Positions 8,382 to 16,209 of a stretch of DNA of 23,610 nt are shown here, piece after piece. Both the position numbers and the translations under genes were made by a program. Each line of letters begins with the position of its first letter. Within the stretch, counting starts at the first letter, position 1. Under the pieces are notes generated by a model. That model worked only from the letters and a program-made list of their open reading frames with translations, was not told the origin of the DNA and did no database searches. The DNA comes from Pseudomonadota bacterium (GTDB lineage: Bacteria > Pseudomonadota > Alphaproteobacteria > Rhizobiales > Rhizobiaceae): the NCBI GenBank assembly GCA_023399465.1, contig JAEWPB010000172.1:1-23610 (forward strand). Direction: 5' to 3'.

Positions 8382-9185
8382 ATGGCCATCTATCAAACCG
8401 GGAAGAATTTCGATCGGCCTTTTCCGGGGAGCCGGAACGAGTTCACGCGTCGTCGCCTTATTGGCCGAACATCGGCTCTCGCCGCGGCGATGGCTCTGAC
8501 GGCCGCATGGCCGCGCATCGCGATATCTCAGACTCAAGGCGCAGTGCCGGCCGGACCGGTCACGGCGATCGACATCCTGCTCGATCCCGACCAGGTGATG
8601 GTCCGCAAGGCCATTGCCGCAAACGCCCTGTTGCGTGATAATTTCCCCAAGGGGTTCGCCCTCGACGAGACCCATCAGCCGCACATATCCATGCTGCAGC
8701 GTTTTGTCAGGACTGCGGACCTGGACAAGATCTATGCAGCGATCGCGACGGTTCTTGCCGATGAGCAGCCAGCCAGCTGGAAGCTGACCGCGTACAAATA
8801 CTACTTCATTCCATGGAAGGATCTCGGGCTCGCCGGCATCGTCATCAGGCCGACGGAAGCGCTCATCAAATTCCAGCAGAAGCTGATCGACGCAGTCGCT
8901 CCCTTCACCGTCGAAAACGGCACCGCCGCCGCGTTCGTCACGACGAAGGAGGATCCGGAGATCAACCAGCCGACGATCGATTACGTCGAGCACTACGTGC
9001 CGGACGCCAGCGGCGCCAACTTCAACCCGCATGTGACGATCGGCGTTGCCTCTCAAACGTTCCTCGATGAACTGCTCAAGGAAAAGTTCGACGAGTTCAC
9101 CTTCTCGCCGACAGGGCTATCGGTCTTCCATCTCGGCAATTTCGGCACCGCCCGGCAAAAGCTCAAAAGCTGGTCGTTCACCTGA
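8382..9185 (+). CDS. Putative Tat-exported 2H phosphoesterase-like protein (2'-5' RNA ligase superfamily)
   Basis: A 267-residue protein with two histidine motifs of the 2H phosphoesterase/2'-5' RNA ligase fold: HISM at residues 101-104 and HVTI at 217-220. They lie about 116 residues apart, in the two expected lobes. The N-terminus reads FTRRRLIGRTSALAAAMALT (21-40), a twin-arginine-like n-region and hydrophobic core ending near AIS-Q at about 49-50. Export by the Tat pathway is therefore likely. Cytosolic family members cleave 2',3'-cyclic or 2'-5' linked nucleotides; what a periplasmic version acts on is unknown. The start at 8382 is chosen because GGAG (8369-8372) sits 9 nt upstream. The ATG at 8373 directly abuts that GGAG and is less suitable. 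The gene appears to stand alone between a hairpin and a convergent gene. Confidence 0.75.
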   Translation: MAIYQTGKNFDRPFPGSRNEFTRRRLIGRTSALAAAMALTAAWPRIAISQTQGAVPAGPVTAIDILLDPDQVMVRKAIAANALLRDNFPKGFALDETHQPHISMLQRFVRTADLDKIYAAIATVLADEQPASWKLTAYKYYFIPWKDLGLAGIVIRPTEALIKFQQKLIDAVAPFTVENGTAAAFVTTKEDPEINQPTIDYVEHYVPDASGANFNPHVTIGVASQTFLDELLKEKFDEFTFSPTGLSVFHLGNFGTARQKLKSWSFT

Positions 9186-9226
9186 TGTGCGGCAGAGAAA
9201 ACTCCACCTAAGACATCCCAAACAGC

Positions 9227-9251
9227 AAAAAGCGGAGGCCATGGCCCCCGC
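9227..9251 (-). terminator. Rho-independent terminator of the DAHP synthase gene
   Basis: Read on the minus strand, a GC-rich stem (9251-9243 with 9240-9232, one mismatch) is followed immediately by five Ts (9231-9227). It lies about 35 bases past the DAHP synthase stop codon. Confidence 0.7.
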
Positions 9252-9285
9252 CCCGCAATTCATTGGGTGCCGGAAAGCCCGGCGA

Positions 9286-10659
9286 TCAGCTGTTGACGGC
9301 GAGCTTCTTCTCGTCGCGGCCGCTCTTCATCCGCTCGGCGAGCAGGAAGGCAAGCTCCAGCGCCTGGTCGGCGTTGAGGCGCGGATCGCAATGGGTGTGA
9401 TAGCGGTCCTGCAGGTCGCCGGCCGACACGGCGCGCGCGCCGCCGGTGCATTCGGTCACGTCCTTGCCGGTCATCTCGATATGGATGCCGCCAGGATGCG
9501 AGCCTTCCGCCCGGTGGATCTGGAAGAAGCTTTCGACCTCGGACAGCACGCGCTCGAACGGGCGGGTCTTGTAGTTGTTGAGCGTGATCGTGTTGCCATG
9601 CATCGGATCGCAGGACCATACGACCTTGCGGCCCTCGCGCTCCACGGCGCGGATCAGGCGCGGCAGATGCTCGGCGACCTTGTCGTGGCCGAAGCGGCAG
9701 ATCAGCGTCAGGCGACCGGCCTCGTTCGCCGGGTTGAGGATGTCGATCAGCTCGATCAGGCCGTCGGCGGTCATCGACGGGCCGCACTTCAGGCCGATCG
9801 GGTTCTTGATGCCGCGGCAGTATTCGACATGGGCGTGGTCGGGCTGGCGGGTACGGTCGCCGATCCAGATCATGTGGCCCGAGGTCGCATACCAGTCGCC
9901 GGAGGTGGAGTCGACGCGGGTCAGCGCCTGCTCGTAGCCCAGCAGCAATGCCTCGTGGCTGGTGAAGAAATCGGTCTCGCGCAGGCTCGGATTGTTGTCA
10001 GGCGTGATCCCGATGGCCTTCATGAAGTCCATCGTCTCGGTGATGCGCGCCGCCAGCTTGCGATAGCGCTCGCCCTGCGGGCTGTCCTTGACGAAGCCGA
10101 GCATCCACTGGTGGACGTTGTCGAGGTTGGCGTAGCCGCCCATCGCGAAGGCGCGCAACAGGTTGAGCGTCGCTGCCGACTGGCGGTAGGCCATGATCTG
10201 GCGTTCCGGGTTCGGAATGCGGGCGTCCTCGGTGAACTCGATGCCGTTGATGATGTCGCCACGGTAGCTCGGCAGCTCGACGTTGCCCTGCTTCTCGATG
10301 TTCGAGGAGCGCGGCTTGGCGAACTGGCCGGCGATGCGGCCGACCTTGACCACCGGCTGCTGGGCGCCGAACGTCAGGACGACGGCCATCTGCAGGAAGG
10401 CGCGGAAAAAGTCGCGGATGGTGTCGGCGCCATGCTCGGCAAAGCTCTCGGCACAGTCTCCTCCCTGGAGCAGGAAGCCGTTGCCTTCCGCCACATTGGC
10501 GAGCGCCTTGGTCAGGCGGCGGGCCTCGCCGGCAAAGACCAGCGGCGGGTAGGACGAAAGCGTCGTTTCCGTCGCAGCAAGAGCTGCCTGATCCGGATAG
10601 TCCGGCACCTGCTGGATCGGCTTCTGACGCCAGCTGTTCGGTGTCCAATTCTGTGCCAT
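9286..10659 (-). CDS. aroG: Class II 3-deoxy-D-arabino-heptulosonate 7-phosphate (DAHP) synthase
   Basis: This enzyme condenses phosphoenolpyruvate with erythrose 4-phosphate, the first committed step of the shikimate pathway to aromatic amino acids (cytosolic, metal-dependent). The protein is 457 residues, the usual size for the class II (plant/mycobacterial-type) family. Signature segments are visible: LLQGGDCAESF at about 63-73 with the metal-ligand Cys69, KVGRIAGQFAKPRS at 105-118, then HMIWIGDRTRQ, IGLKCGPSM and WSCDPMHGNT toward the C-terminus. The start at 10659 (MAQNWTPNSW) matches the family N-terminus and has AGGTGAG upstream. An in-frame ATG at 10680 also has a good GAGGAG, adding 7 residues. 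The gene symbol varies between genomes (aroF/aroG/aroH). It diverges from the alpha/beta hydrolase gene. Confidence 0.95.
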   Translation of the reverse strand: MAQNWTPNSWRQKPIQQVPDYPDQAALAATETTLSSYPPLVFAGEARRLTKALANVAEGNGFLLQGGDCAESFAEHGADTIRDFFRAFLQMAVVLTFGAQQPVVKVGRIAGQFAKPRSSNIEKQGNVELPSYRGDIINGIEFTEDARIPNPERQIMAYRQSAATLNLLRAFAMGGYANLDNVHQWMLGFVKDSPQGERYRKLAARITETMDFMKAIGITPDNNPSLRETDFFTSHEALLLGYEQALTRVDSTSGDWYATSGHMIWIGDRTRQPDHAHVEYCRGIKNPIGLKCGPSMTADGLIELIDILNPANEAGRLTLICRFGHDKVAEHLPRLIRAVEREGRKVVWSCDPMHGNTITLNNYKTRPFERVLSEVESFFQIHRAEGSHPGGIHIEMTGKDVTECTGGARAVSAGDLQDRYHTHCDPRLNADQALELAFLLAERMKSGRDEKKLAVNS

Positions 10660-10725
10660 CAAACTCACCTGTTCTTGCATCCAGCTCCTCCGCGGATGCC
10701 CCTGTACTTGGATCACGGCGGCTTA

Positions 10726-10735
10726 TAAACGTTTA
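10726..10735. promoter_or_regulatory. Palindrome TAAACGTTTA upstream of the DAHP synthase gene
   Basis: A perfect 10-bp palindrome with central CG, of the shape used by LacI/GalR-family operators, lies 66 bp upstream of the DAHP synthase start. On the minus strand its right edge overlaps TATAAG, a possible -10 element. A related half-site, GTAAACGTAA, occurs near 10855-10864 on the hydrolase side. The regulator is not in this window; the operator role is inference. Confidence 0.35.
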
Positions 10736-10914
10736 CACAGTTTTTGCATAGCCGAAGTTCCCGGCGAAACCATGGTTTTGTCCGCCCTCACCCACCGGTT
10801 CCGCCCGCCGCCTCGCCCCACTGCCGCGGCGACCGATCTTGATTTTACCTGCACGTAAACGTAAGTCTTTCCAGGGGCGAATTCCAGAGCCCGACGGAAA
10901 GAGGAGGCCGTCCG

Positions 10915-11796
10915 ATGCAGCAGGAAGTGGAAACAGTACGCAGCGATATCGTCTTCGAGGCCAGCGACGGCTTTCCCCTCGCCGGCACCCTGTTCGAGGG
11001 ATCGGGCGAAGGACCGCTGGTGCTGGTCTCCTCGGCGGCGGCCGTCCCGCGCAGCATCTACACCCGCTTCGCCCAGCATCTGGTCAGCGCTCATGGCCAT
11101 CGCGCGGTCCTGACCTACGACTATCGCGGTGTCTCCGCCTCGAAGCTGCCGGCCGGCCGGCGTACCCGGCCCACCATGGCCGACTGGGCGGAAAAGGACA
11201 TGCCGGCCGCCATCGACCGGCTCGAACAGGTGGCACCCGGCCACGCGATGGTCGGCATCGGCCAGTCGTTCGGCGGCCAGGCGCTCGGGCTGTGCGGCCG
11301 TTCCGCGCGTTTCGATCGCTATCTGATGGTGGCGGTCATGTCGGGGCACTGGGCCTACACCGACGAACCCTTAAGGGTCTTCGCCGCGATGAACCTGGTC
11401 GGCGTGCCGCTCGCCATGCTGACCGGCCGCGTGCCGGGCTGGATCGGTCTCGGCGAAACCCTGCCGGGGACGGTCTTCCGCCAATGGGCAGGCTGGGGAC
11501 GCAAGCCGGATTATTTCTTCGCCGATCCCGCGATGGATGCGGCAAGGCGCTTCGCCGAAGTGAGAACTCCCATCCTGTCGATCGGCGTTGCAGACGACCC
11601 ATGGGCGACGCCGCGCGCCCAGGAGGCAATCCTCAAGGGCTATGTCAACGCACCCGTCGAGCGCCGGCGCGTCGCGCCCCCTCCCGGCCAGGCGATCGGC
11701 CATCTCGGCTTTTTCCGCCCCGCCTTCAGCGAAAGCCTTTGGCAGCCCGCCATCACATGGCTGAACGCTGCGGGCGACAAGGCGGCCGCTGCATAG
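10915..11796 (+). CDS. Alpha/beta hydrolase
   Basis: A 293-residue serine hydrolase of the alpha/beta fold, without signal peptide. The nucleophile elbow is GIGQSFGGQ with S118. Likely acid and base are D228 in VADDPWATP and H263 in IGHLGFFRP, in the expected order and spacing. LTYDYRGVSASK at 66-77 is the typical strand before the nucleophile. The sequence resembles the predicted alpha/beta hydrolases of COG4757 (a recognition-based guess); no substrate can be named. The start is well supported by AGGAGG 7 nt upstream of the ATG. It converges with gor across a strong hairpin and shares its upstream region with the DAHP synthase gene. Confidence 0.88.
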   Translation: MQQEVETVRSDIVFEASDGFPLAGTLFEGSGEGPLVLVSSAAAVPRSIYTRFAQHLVSAHGHRAVLTYDYRGVSASKLPAGRRTRPTMADWAEKDMPAAIDRLEQVAPGHAMVGIGQSFGGQALGLCGRSARFDRYLMVAVMSGHWAYTDEPLRVFAAMNLVGVPLAMLTGRVPGWIGLGETLPGTVFRQWAGWGRKPDYFFADPAMDAARRFAEVRTPILSIGVADDPWATPRAQEAILKGYVNAPVERRRVAPPPGQAIGHLGFFRPAFSESLWQPAITWLNAAGDKAAAA

Positions 11797-11800
11797 CTTG

Positions 11801-11830
11801 TCGTGGTCCGCCGGAGACAGCGGACCACGA
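11801..11830. terminator. Perfect 11-bp hairpin between convergent genes
   Basis: TCGTGGTCCGC (11801-11811) pairs exactly with GCGGACCACGA (11820-11830) around an 8-nt loop. It lies between the hydrolase and gor stop codons and can form on either transcript. Neither side has a clear T-run. Confidence 0.55.
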
Positions 11831-11853
11831 AGACCATTCCGCAATGCTGCGCG

Positions 11854-13242
11854 TCAGACGCGCTCGCCGTTGCGGATGCGATAGTTCGGCGTGTACATCG
11901 TCACCAGTTCTTCGGCAGCAGTCGGATGCACCGCCATGGTGCGATCGAAATCGTCCTTGGTGCAGCCGGCCTTCAGCGTGATCCCGAGAAGCTGCGCCAT
12001 CTCGCCGGCGTCGTGGCCGAGGATATGGGCGCCCAGCACCTTGCGGTCCGCGGCATTGACGATCAGCTTCATCAGCATCTTTTCCTGGCGGCCGGAGAGC
12101 GTCGCCTTCATCGGCCGGAAATGGGCGCGATAGATCTCGATCTCGGGATAGCGCCTTGCCGCCTCTTCCTCCGAGATCCCGACCGTGCCGATTTCCGGCT
12201 GCGAGAAAACGGCGGTGGCGATCAGGTCGAGATCCGGGCTCGTCGGGTTGCCGCGATACTCGGTCTCGATGAAGCACATCGCCTCGTGGATGGCGACCGG
12301 CGTCAACTGTACCCGGTCGGTGACATCACCGAGCGCGAAGATGCTCGGCACGCTGGTGCGCGAATATTCGTCGACGACGATCGCGCCGCGCTCGGTCACC
12401 TTGACGCCGGCGGCCTCCAGTCCGAGCCCCTTTGTGTGCGGATCGCGGCCGAGCGCCAGCATCACGACCCCGGCAGGCAGGATGTCGCCGTTCTTCGTGC
12501 GTGCGACGAGCTTGCCGTCAAGCCTGCGGCTCACTTCCTCGATCACGTCCTGGCAGATGATGCGGATGCCCTTGGCCACCATCGCCTCGTGCAGGCCGCG
12601 GCGCAGGTCGTGGTCGAAGCGCGACAGGATTTCCTTGCCGCGATAGATCAGCGTCGTCTCCACGCCGAGGCCGTGGAAGATGTTGGCGAATTCGACTGCG
12701 ATATAGCCGCCCCCGGCGATCAGGATCGACTTCGGCAGTTCCTTGAGATGAAACGCCTCGTTCGACGAGATGCAAAGTTCGTGGCCGGGCAGCGCGTGGT
12801 GCGGATTGGGCGCGCCGCCGACGGCGATGACGATGCGCTCGGCCGTCACCGTCCGGCCGTCCTTGACCAGGCGCACGGTATGGGCATCGACCAGTTCGGC
12901 ACGCGTATCGAAGATCTCCGCCCGGGCGTTCTCCAGCCCCTTGCGGTACAGCCCCTCTAGCCGCTCGATTTCGCGGTCCTTGTACTCGATCAGCTTCGAC
13001 CAGTCGAACGAAGTCTCGCCGACGGTCCAGCCGAAGCCGGCGGCGTCCTCGAAATGCTCGTGGAACTGTGATGCATAGACGAACAGCTTCTTCGGCACGC
13101 AGCCGCGGATGACGCAGGTGCCGCCGAACCGGTACTCTTCCGCGATCGCCACCTTCTTGCCGAGCGAGGCCGCCACGCGCGCACTACGTACGCCGCCGGA
13201 ACCGCCACCAATGACGAAAAGATCATAATCGAAAGACGACAT
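11854..13242 (-). CDS. gor: Glutathione-disulfide reductase
   Basis: A flavoprotein that reduces oxidised glutathione with NADPH, keeping the cytosolic thiol pool reduced. It is 462 residues. The FAD-binding GGGSGG is at 12-17, and the redox-active disulfide C43/C48 is in GGTCVIRGCVPKK. A second dinucleotide-binding motif, GGGYIAVEFA, is followed by YRGKEILSRFD, whose arginines indicate NADPH rather than NADH. The C-terminal catalytic HPTAAEE has H439 and E444, the same numbers I recall for E. coli Gor. The start at 13242 has AAGGAG 6 nt upstream; an in-frame ATG at 13266 lacks such a site. It follows rpiA and the DUF2059 gene on the same strand but is separated from them by a terminator, so it probably has its own promoter. 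Confidence 0.96.
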   Translation of the reverse strand: MSSFDYDLFVIGGGSGGVRSARVAASLGKKVAIAEEYRFGGTCVIRGCVPKKLFVYASQFHEHFEDAAGFGWTVGETSFDWSKLIEYKDREIERLEGLYRKGLENARAEIFDTRAELVDAHTVRLVKDGRTVTAERIVIAVGGAPNPHHALPGHELCISSNEAFHLKELPKSILIAGGGYIAVEFANIFHGLGVETTLIYRGKEILSRFDHDLRRGLHEAMVAKGIRIICQDVIEEVSRRLDGKLVARTKNGDILPAGVVMLALGRDPHTKGLGLEAAGVKVTERGAIVVDEYSRTSVPSIFALGDVTDRVQLTPVAIHEAMCFIETEYRGNPTSPDLDLIATAVFSQPEIGTVGISEEEAARRYPEIEIYRAHFRPMKATLSGRQEKMLMKLIVNAADRKVLGAHILGHDAGEMAQLLGITLKAGCTKDDFDRTMAVHPTAAEELVTMYTPNYRIRNGERV

Positions 13243-13275
13243 GGAAGACTCCTTGTTCAAATGCATGCTGCCCGG

Positions 13276-13305
13276 CCGGAACTGATATAGCCGGAACTGA
13301 TATAG
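13276..13305. repeat. Exact tandem duplication of a 15-bp unit in the gor leader
   Basis: CCGGAACTGATATAG occurs twice head-to-tail (13276-13290 and 13291-13305), 34 bp upstream of the gor start. It lies within the 75 bp between that start and the terminator of the upstream gene. On the minus strand each unit carries CTATATC, similar to a rhizobial -10 box, so the duplication may have copied a promoter element. Confidence 0.8.
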
Positions 13306-13317
13306 GGGTGCCCGATC

Positions 13318-13348
13318 AAAAAGAAAAAGCCCGGAATGCTCCGGGCTT
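13318..13348 (-). terminator. Rho-independent terminator of the DUF2059 gene
   Basis: On the minus strand, AAGCCCGGA pairs with TCCGGGCTT (13348-13340 with 13335-13327) around a 4-nt loop and runs into TTTTTCTTTTT (13328-13318). It sits 27 bases past the DUF2059 stop codon and isolates that unit from gor. Confidence 0.85.
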
Positions 13349-13374
13349 GATATTCGCTTTTCCTGTAGCCCGGA

Positions 13375-13923
13375 TCAGGGCTTGGGGGCTTCGGCTGCTG
13401 CGCCCTCGGCCTTCATCTGTTCGCCGATCAGGGTTTCGAGCGCGGTATCGGCTTCCTTGGCGAGATCGCGGGAAATGCCGGCGGCCCAGATATCGGCGGC
13501 CCGGACCAGTTCGCGGGTGGCGATCGGGCCATCCTTGATCAGCTTCTTGCCGGCGTCCGAGTTGTAGAAGGCGGTAATCGCGTTCAGTTCCTCGATCGAG
13601 AAGGTCTTGGCATAGATCGCGGCGGATTCGCGCTCGAGATCGCCACGACGGGATGCCAGCGCCAGTGCCTTTTCATCGACGGTAGCGGTGATCAGGTCCT
13701 GGAAGTTCGGCGATGCCTGGATCAGCTGAGACTTCAGGCGCTCGGCCAGGTTCGGCAGGATACCATCAAACTGGCTGGTGACACCCAGCGCGCTGATGGT
13801 CGCACGTGCGGCCTTGATGTGATCTTCGCTCACATCATTTGCCTTGACGACGGTGCCAAGAGCAATGCCAGAAATAAAAATGGCAGCAGCGGCAACACGG
13901 CCGACACCCGCAAATTTGGTCAT
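13375..13923 (-). CDS. DUF2059 secreted protein
   Basis: A 182-residue protein with a clear Sec signal peptide (about residues 1-28, hydrophobic core VAAAAIFISGIALGTVV, cleavage near VKA-N). The mature part is helix-rich and matches the DUF2059 layout, including the conserved FSIEELNAITAFYNSDAGKK (near 108-127). The C-terminus is Ala/Pro-rich. It is probably periplasmic; the molecular function of DUF2059 is not established. It starts 24 bp after the rpiA stop codon and is almost certainly co-transcribed with it. A terminator follows. GGAG lies 12 nt upstream of the ATG, slightly far. Confidence 0.88.
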   Translation of the reverse strand: MTKFAGVGRVAAAAIFISGIALGTVVKANDVSEDHIKAARATISALGVTSQFDGILPNLAERLKSQLIQASPNFQDLITATVDEKALALASRRGDLERESAAIYAKTFSIEELNAITAFYNSDAGKKLIKDGPIATRELVRAADIWAAGISRDLAKEADTALETLIGEQMKAEGAAAEAPKP

Positions 13924-13947
13924 GAGTTTCAGTGCTCCTGTCTAAAT

Positions 13948-14640
13948 TTAAGCCTGCAGCGTCCGCGCACCCGCCGGTCCGGCGATGATGGCAAGCGCCG
14001 CCATGTTAATGAAAAGCCCGTGTTCGACAACGCCGGGTATCGCATTCAATTCGCGCGACAGAGCTTCTGCGTCGGGAATACGGCCAAATGATGCATCAAG
14101 AATGTAATGTCCGCCATCCGTGGTGAAAATCCCGTCACCGGACTGGCGCAGCTTCATTTCGCCGGTCAGCCCGAGGTTCGAGGCCACCTTTTCCACAGCA
14201 AGACGGGTGGCCACCTGGCCGAAGGGGTTGATCTCGATTGGCAGCGGGAAGGCTCCGAGGGTTTCCACCAGCTTGGTTTCGTCGGCGATCACCAGCATCC
14301 GCGCGGATGCGGCCGCGACGATCTTTTCGCGCAGCAGTGCCCCGCCGCCGCCCTTGATCAGCCTCAGGCTGCCGTCGACCTCGTCGGCGCCATCGATGGT
14401 GAGATCGAGGATCGGCAGTTCGTCGAGCGACTTCAGCGGAACGCCCAGTTCAACGCACAGTCTTGCGGTGCGCTCGGAGGTCGGAACCCCCTCGACGCGC
14501 AAGCCGCCTGCCACCTTCTCGGCGAGAAGACGCACGAATTCTTCCGCTGTGGAACCCGTTCCGATGCCGAGCCGCATCCCGTCTTCGACGTGTTCGAGTG
14601 CAGCCTGTGCGGCATTGATTTTCATTTGCCGGGCATCCAT
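13948..14640 (-). CDS. rpiA: Ribose-5-phosphate isomerase A
   Basis: This enzyme interconverts ribose 5-phosphate and ribulose 5-phosphate in the non-oxidative pentose phosphate pathway (cytosol). It has 230 residues, normal for RpiA. Family motifs are GIGTGSTAEEF (25-35), TIDGADEVD (81-89) and LIKGGGGALLREK (94-106). D83, D86, K96 and E105 correspond to the E. coli catalytic set D81, D84, K94 and E103 with a constant offset of two. The start at 14640 (MDARQMKIN) fits the rhizobial family N-terminus; GGGAG is 10 nt upstream. The next ATG at 14625 is a possible alternative. It heads the rpiA-DUF2059 unit and diverges from the HAD phosphatase gene. Confidence 0.96.
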   Translation of the reverse strand: MDARQMKINAAQAALEHVEDGMRLGIGTGSTAEEFVRLLAEKVAGGLRVEGVPTSERTARLCVELGVPLKSLDELPILDLTIDGADEVDGSLRLIKGGGGALLREKIVAAASARMLVIADETKLVETLGAFPLPIEINPFGQVATRLAVEKVASNLGLTGEMKLRQSGDGIFTTDGGHYILDASFGRIPDAEALSRELNAIPGVVEHGLFINMAALAIIAGPAGARTLQA

Positions 14641-14858
14641 GCGCCAACAGCTCCCGTCTATTTCCGTTGAGTGCTGTTTACACGTCTCGCGATCCGAACG
14701 AAAGCCAAATTCAAAGCATTTCCGGTGAAATTCGCCGTTCCGCAACGATGAAACCGCGACTATGCAGCGATATCTGCCGCGCTTGCTTTTTGGCGACAGT
14801 TCTCCTACTGCCTCGCCAGTCGTTCCTTCAATCGTTTCAAGTATCGAGGCTTTTTAAC

Positions 14859-15542
14859 GTGACACCCCCCCTAGTCGTATTCGATCTCGACGGCACCCTC
14901 GTCCACACCGCCCCCGACCTCATCTCCAGCCTGAACCACACCATCGCCTCGGTCGGCCTGGAGCCGGTCAGCTACGAGGACGTGACCTTCCTCGTCGGCA
15001 ACGGCGCGAAGGTGATGATCGAACGCGCCTTCGCGCTGCGTGAAAAGCCGCTCTCCGCCGAAGAGCACGAGATCCTGCTCGACCGCTTCATCGAGCACTA
15101 CTCCGCCAACATGCCGGGCGAGAGCCAGCCCTATCCCGGCCTCGTCAACGCCCTCGACCGCCTGAAGGCCGCCGGCTTCTCGCTTGCCGTCTGCACCAAC
15201 AAGCTCGAGGAGCTGGCCTTGCCGCTGATCGAGGGGCTCGGCCTTACCCACTACTTTGCCACCATTACCGGCGGCGACACCTTTGCAGCCCGCAAGCCCG
15301 ACCCCGCCCATCTCCTCGGCACCGTCGAACTGGCAAAGGCCGATCCGCGGCGCACCGTGATGATCGGCGACAGCGTCAACGACATCATGGTCGCCCGCAA
15401 TGCCGACATTCCGTCGATCGCGGTGCCGTTCGGCTATTCCGACGTCGCCATCGAGACGCTCGGCGCCACCCGCATCATCGGCCATTTCGACGAACTGACA
15501 CCGGCGCTGATCGAGGAACTGCTCCAACGCGAGATCGCGTAA
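14859..15542 (+). CDS. gph: HAD-family phosphatase, phosphoglycolate phosphatase-like
   Basis: A 227-residue HAD-superfamily hydrolase, subfamily IA. Motif I is VVFDLDGTLVHT with nucleophile D9 and acid/base D11. Motif II is VCTNK, motif III lysine is in ARKPDP, and motif IV is MIGDSVNDIMVA. A helical cap lies between motifs I and II. Similarity to Gph suggests 2-phosphoglycolate removal, but HAD substrate assignment from sequence is unreliable. The start is GTG at 14859 with GAGG 9 nt upstream. The frame is open upstream to 14667, but that extension has no family match and would overlap the divergent rpiA promoter region. Confidence 0.85.
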   Translation: MTPPLVVFDLDGTLVHTAPDLISSLNHTIASVGLEPVSYEDVTFLVGNGAKVMIERAFALREKPLSAEEHEILLDRFIEHYSANMPGESQPYPGLVNALDRLKAAGFSLAVCTNKLEELALPLIEGLGLTHYFATITGGDTFAARKPDPAHLLGTVELAKADPRRTVMIGDSVNDIMVARNADIPSIAVPFGYSDVAIETLGATRIIGHFDELTPALIEELLQREIA

Positions 15543-15556
15543 GCCCTCCGCCCCTC

Positions 15557-15590
15557 CCCCTGCCGCCGCGCCCGACGCAGGCGGCAGGGG
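15557..15590 (+). terminator. Perfect 11-bp hairpin after the HAD gene
   Basis: CCCCTGCCGCC (15557-15567) pairs with GGCGGCAGGGG (15580-15590) across a 12-nt loop, 14 bases after the stop codon. It has no T-run. The rest of the gap to 15722 shows nothing else recognisable. Confidence 0.5.
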
Positions 15591-15722
15591 CAACATCCAG
15601 GCAGTGACGCAGCTCCACGGCCCTCGCTTCTCCCCCCGACGACTGGCAGAGAACCGCAGCCGCGGCTATGCTGCCCCGATCGATGATCGCGCCGATTGCG
15701 CCTGTATGGGGATTGCAGCGTC

Positions 15723-16154
15723 ATGAATCCATCGGAACAGATCGACCGGCTTATCGCCGAAATCGCCGACTGGCGCAGGGAGACATTCGCCGAAATCCGC
15801 AGAACCATCCTCGCCGCCGACCCGGCGATCGTCGAGGAATGGAAGTGGATGGGAAGCCCGGTGTGGTCGCGTGACGGCATCATCGCGGTCGCCGACGCCC
15901 ACAAGGGCAAGGTGAAGCTCACCTTTGCCCATGGCGCCAGCCTCGCGGACCCCGGAAGGCTCTTCAACGCCGGCCTCGACGGCAACATGCGCCGCGCGAT
16001 CGATTTCTTCGACGGCGACAAGATCGACGAACCCGCGCTGCAGGAGCTCGTCCGGGCCGCCATCCTTTTCAATCAGGCGAAATTGTTAAAGAAGGCGCCC
16101 GCCCGCCGAACACCGGCGTCTACCGGCGAAGGGCCGGGCAGGACGAAACGATAA
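15723..16154 (+). CDS. DUF1801 domain protein
   Basis: A 143-residue soluble protein with a DUF1801 (YdhG/iron-chaperone-like) domain over about residues 15-125. It is recognisable from EEWKWMGSPVWSRDGIIAVA followed by KVKLTFAHGASL and the Gly/Asn-rich turn LFNAGLDGN. The last 20 residues are basic and low-complexity. Family function is poorly defined. The start at 15723 is chosen over the in-frame ATG at 15696 because it begins near the domain and GGGGA lies about 10 nt upstream; this is not decisive. It converges with the L,D-transpeptidase gene across a terminator that overlaps its stop codon. Confidence 0.8.
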   Translation: MNPSEQIDRLIAEIADWRRETFAEIRRTILAADPAIVEEWKWMGSPVWSRDGIIAVADAHKGKVKLTFAHGASLADPGRLFNAGLDGNMRRAIDFFDGDKIDEPALQELVRAAILFNQAKLLKKAPARRTPASTGEGPGRTKR

Positions 16155-16177
16155 AGGCGGCCTTGCGGGCCGCCTTT
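16153..16177. terminator. Bidirectional terminator between convergent genes
   Basis: AAAGGCGGCC (16153-16162) pairs perfectly with GGCCGCCTTT (16168-16177) around a 5-nt loop. The flanking A and T triplets give short U-tails on both strands, serving the DUF1801 gene and the L,D-transpeptidase gene. Confidence 0.7.
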
Positions 16178-16209
16178 CCTGTTCGTTCCGGCGAAGATAT
16201 CCCCGCGGA

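Noticed and set aside
7266..9056. 596-codon minus-strand frame across the EamA and 2H phosphoesterase genes
   Set aside because: Low-complexity His/Arg/Gln-rich translation with no domain, lying antisense to two genes with clear motifs.
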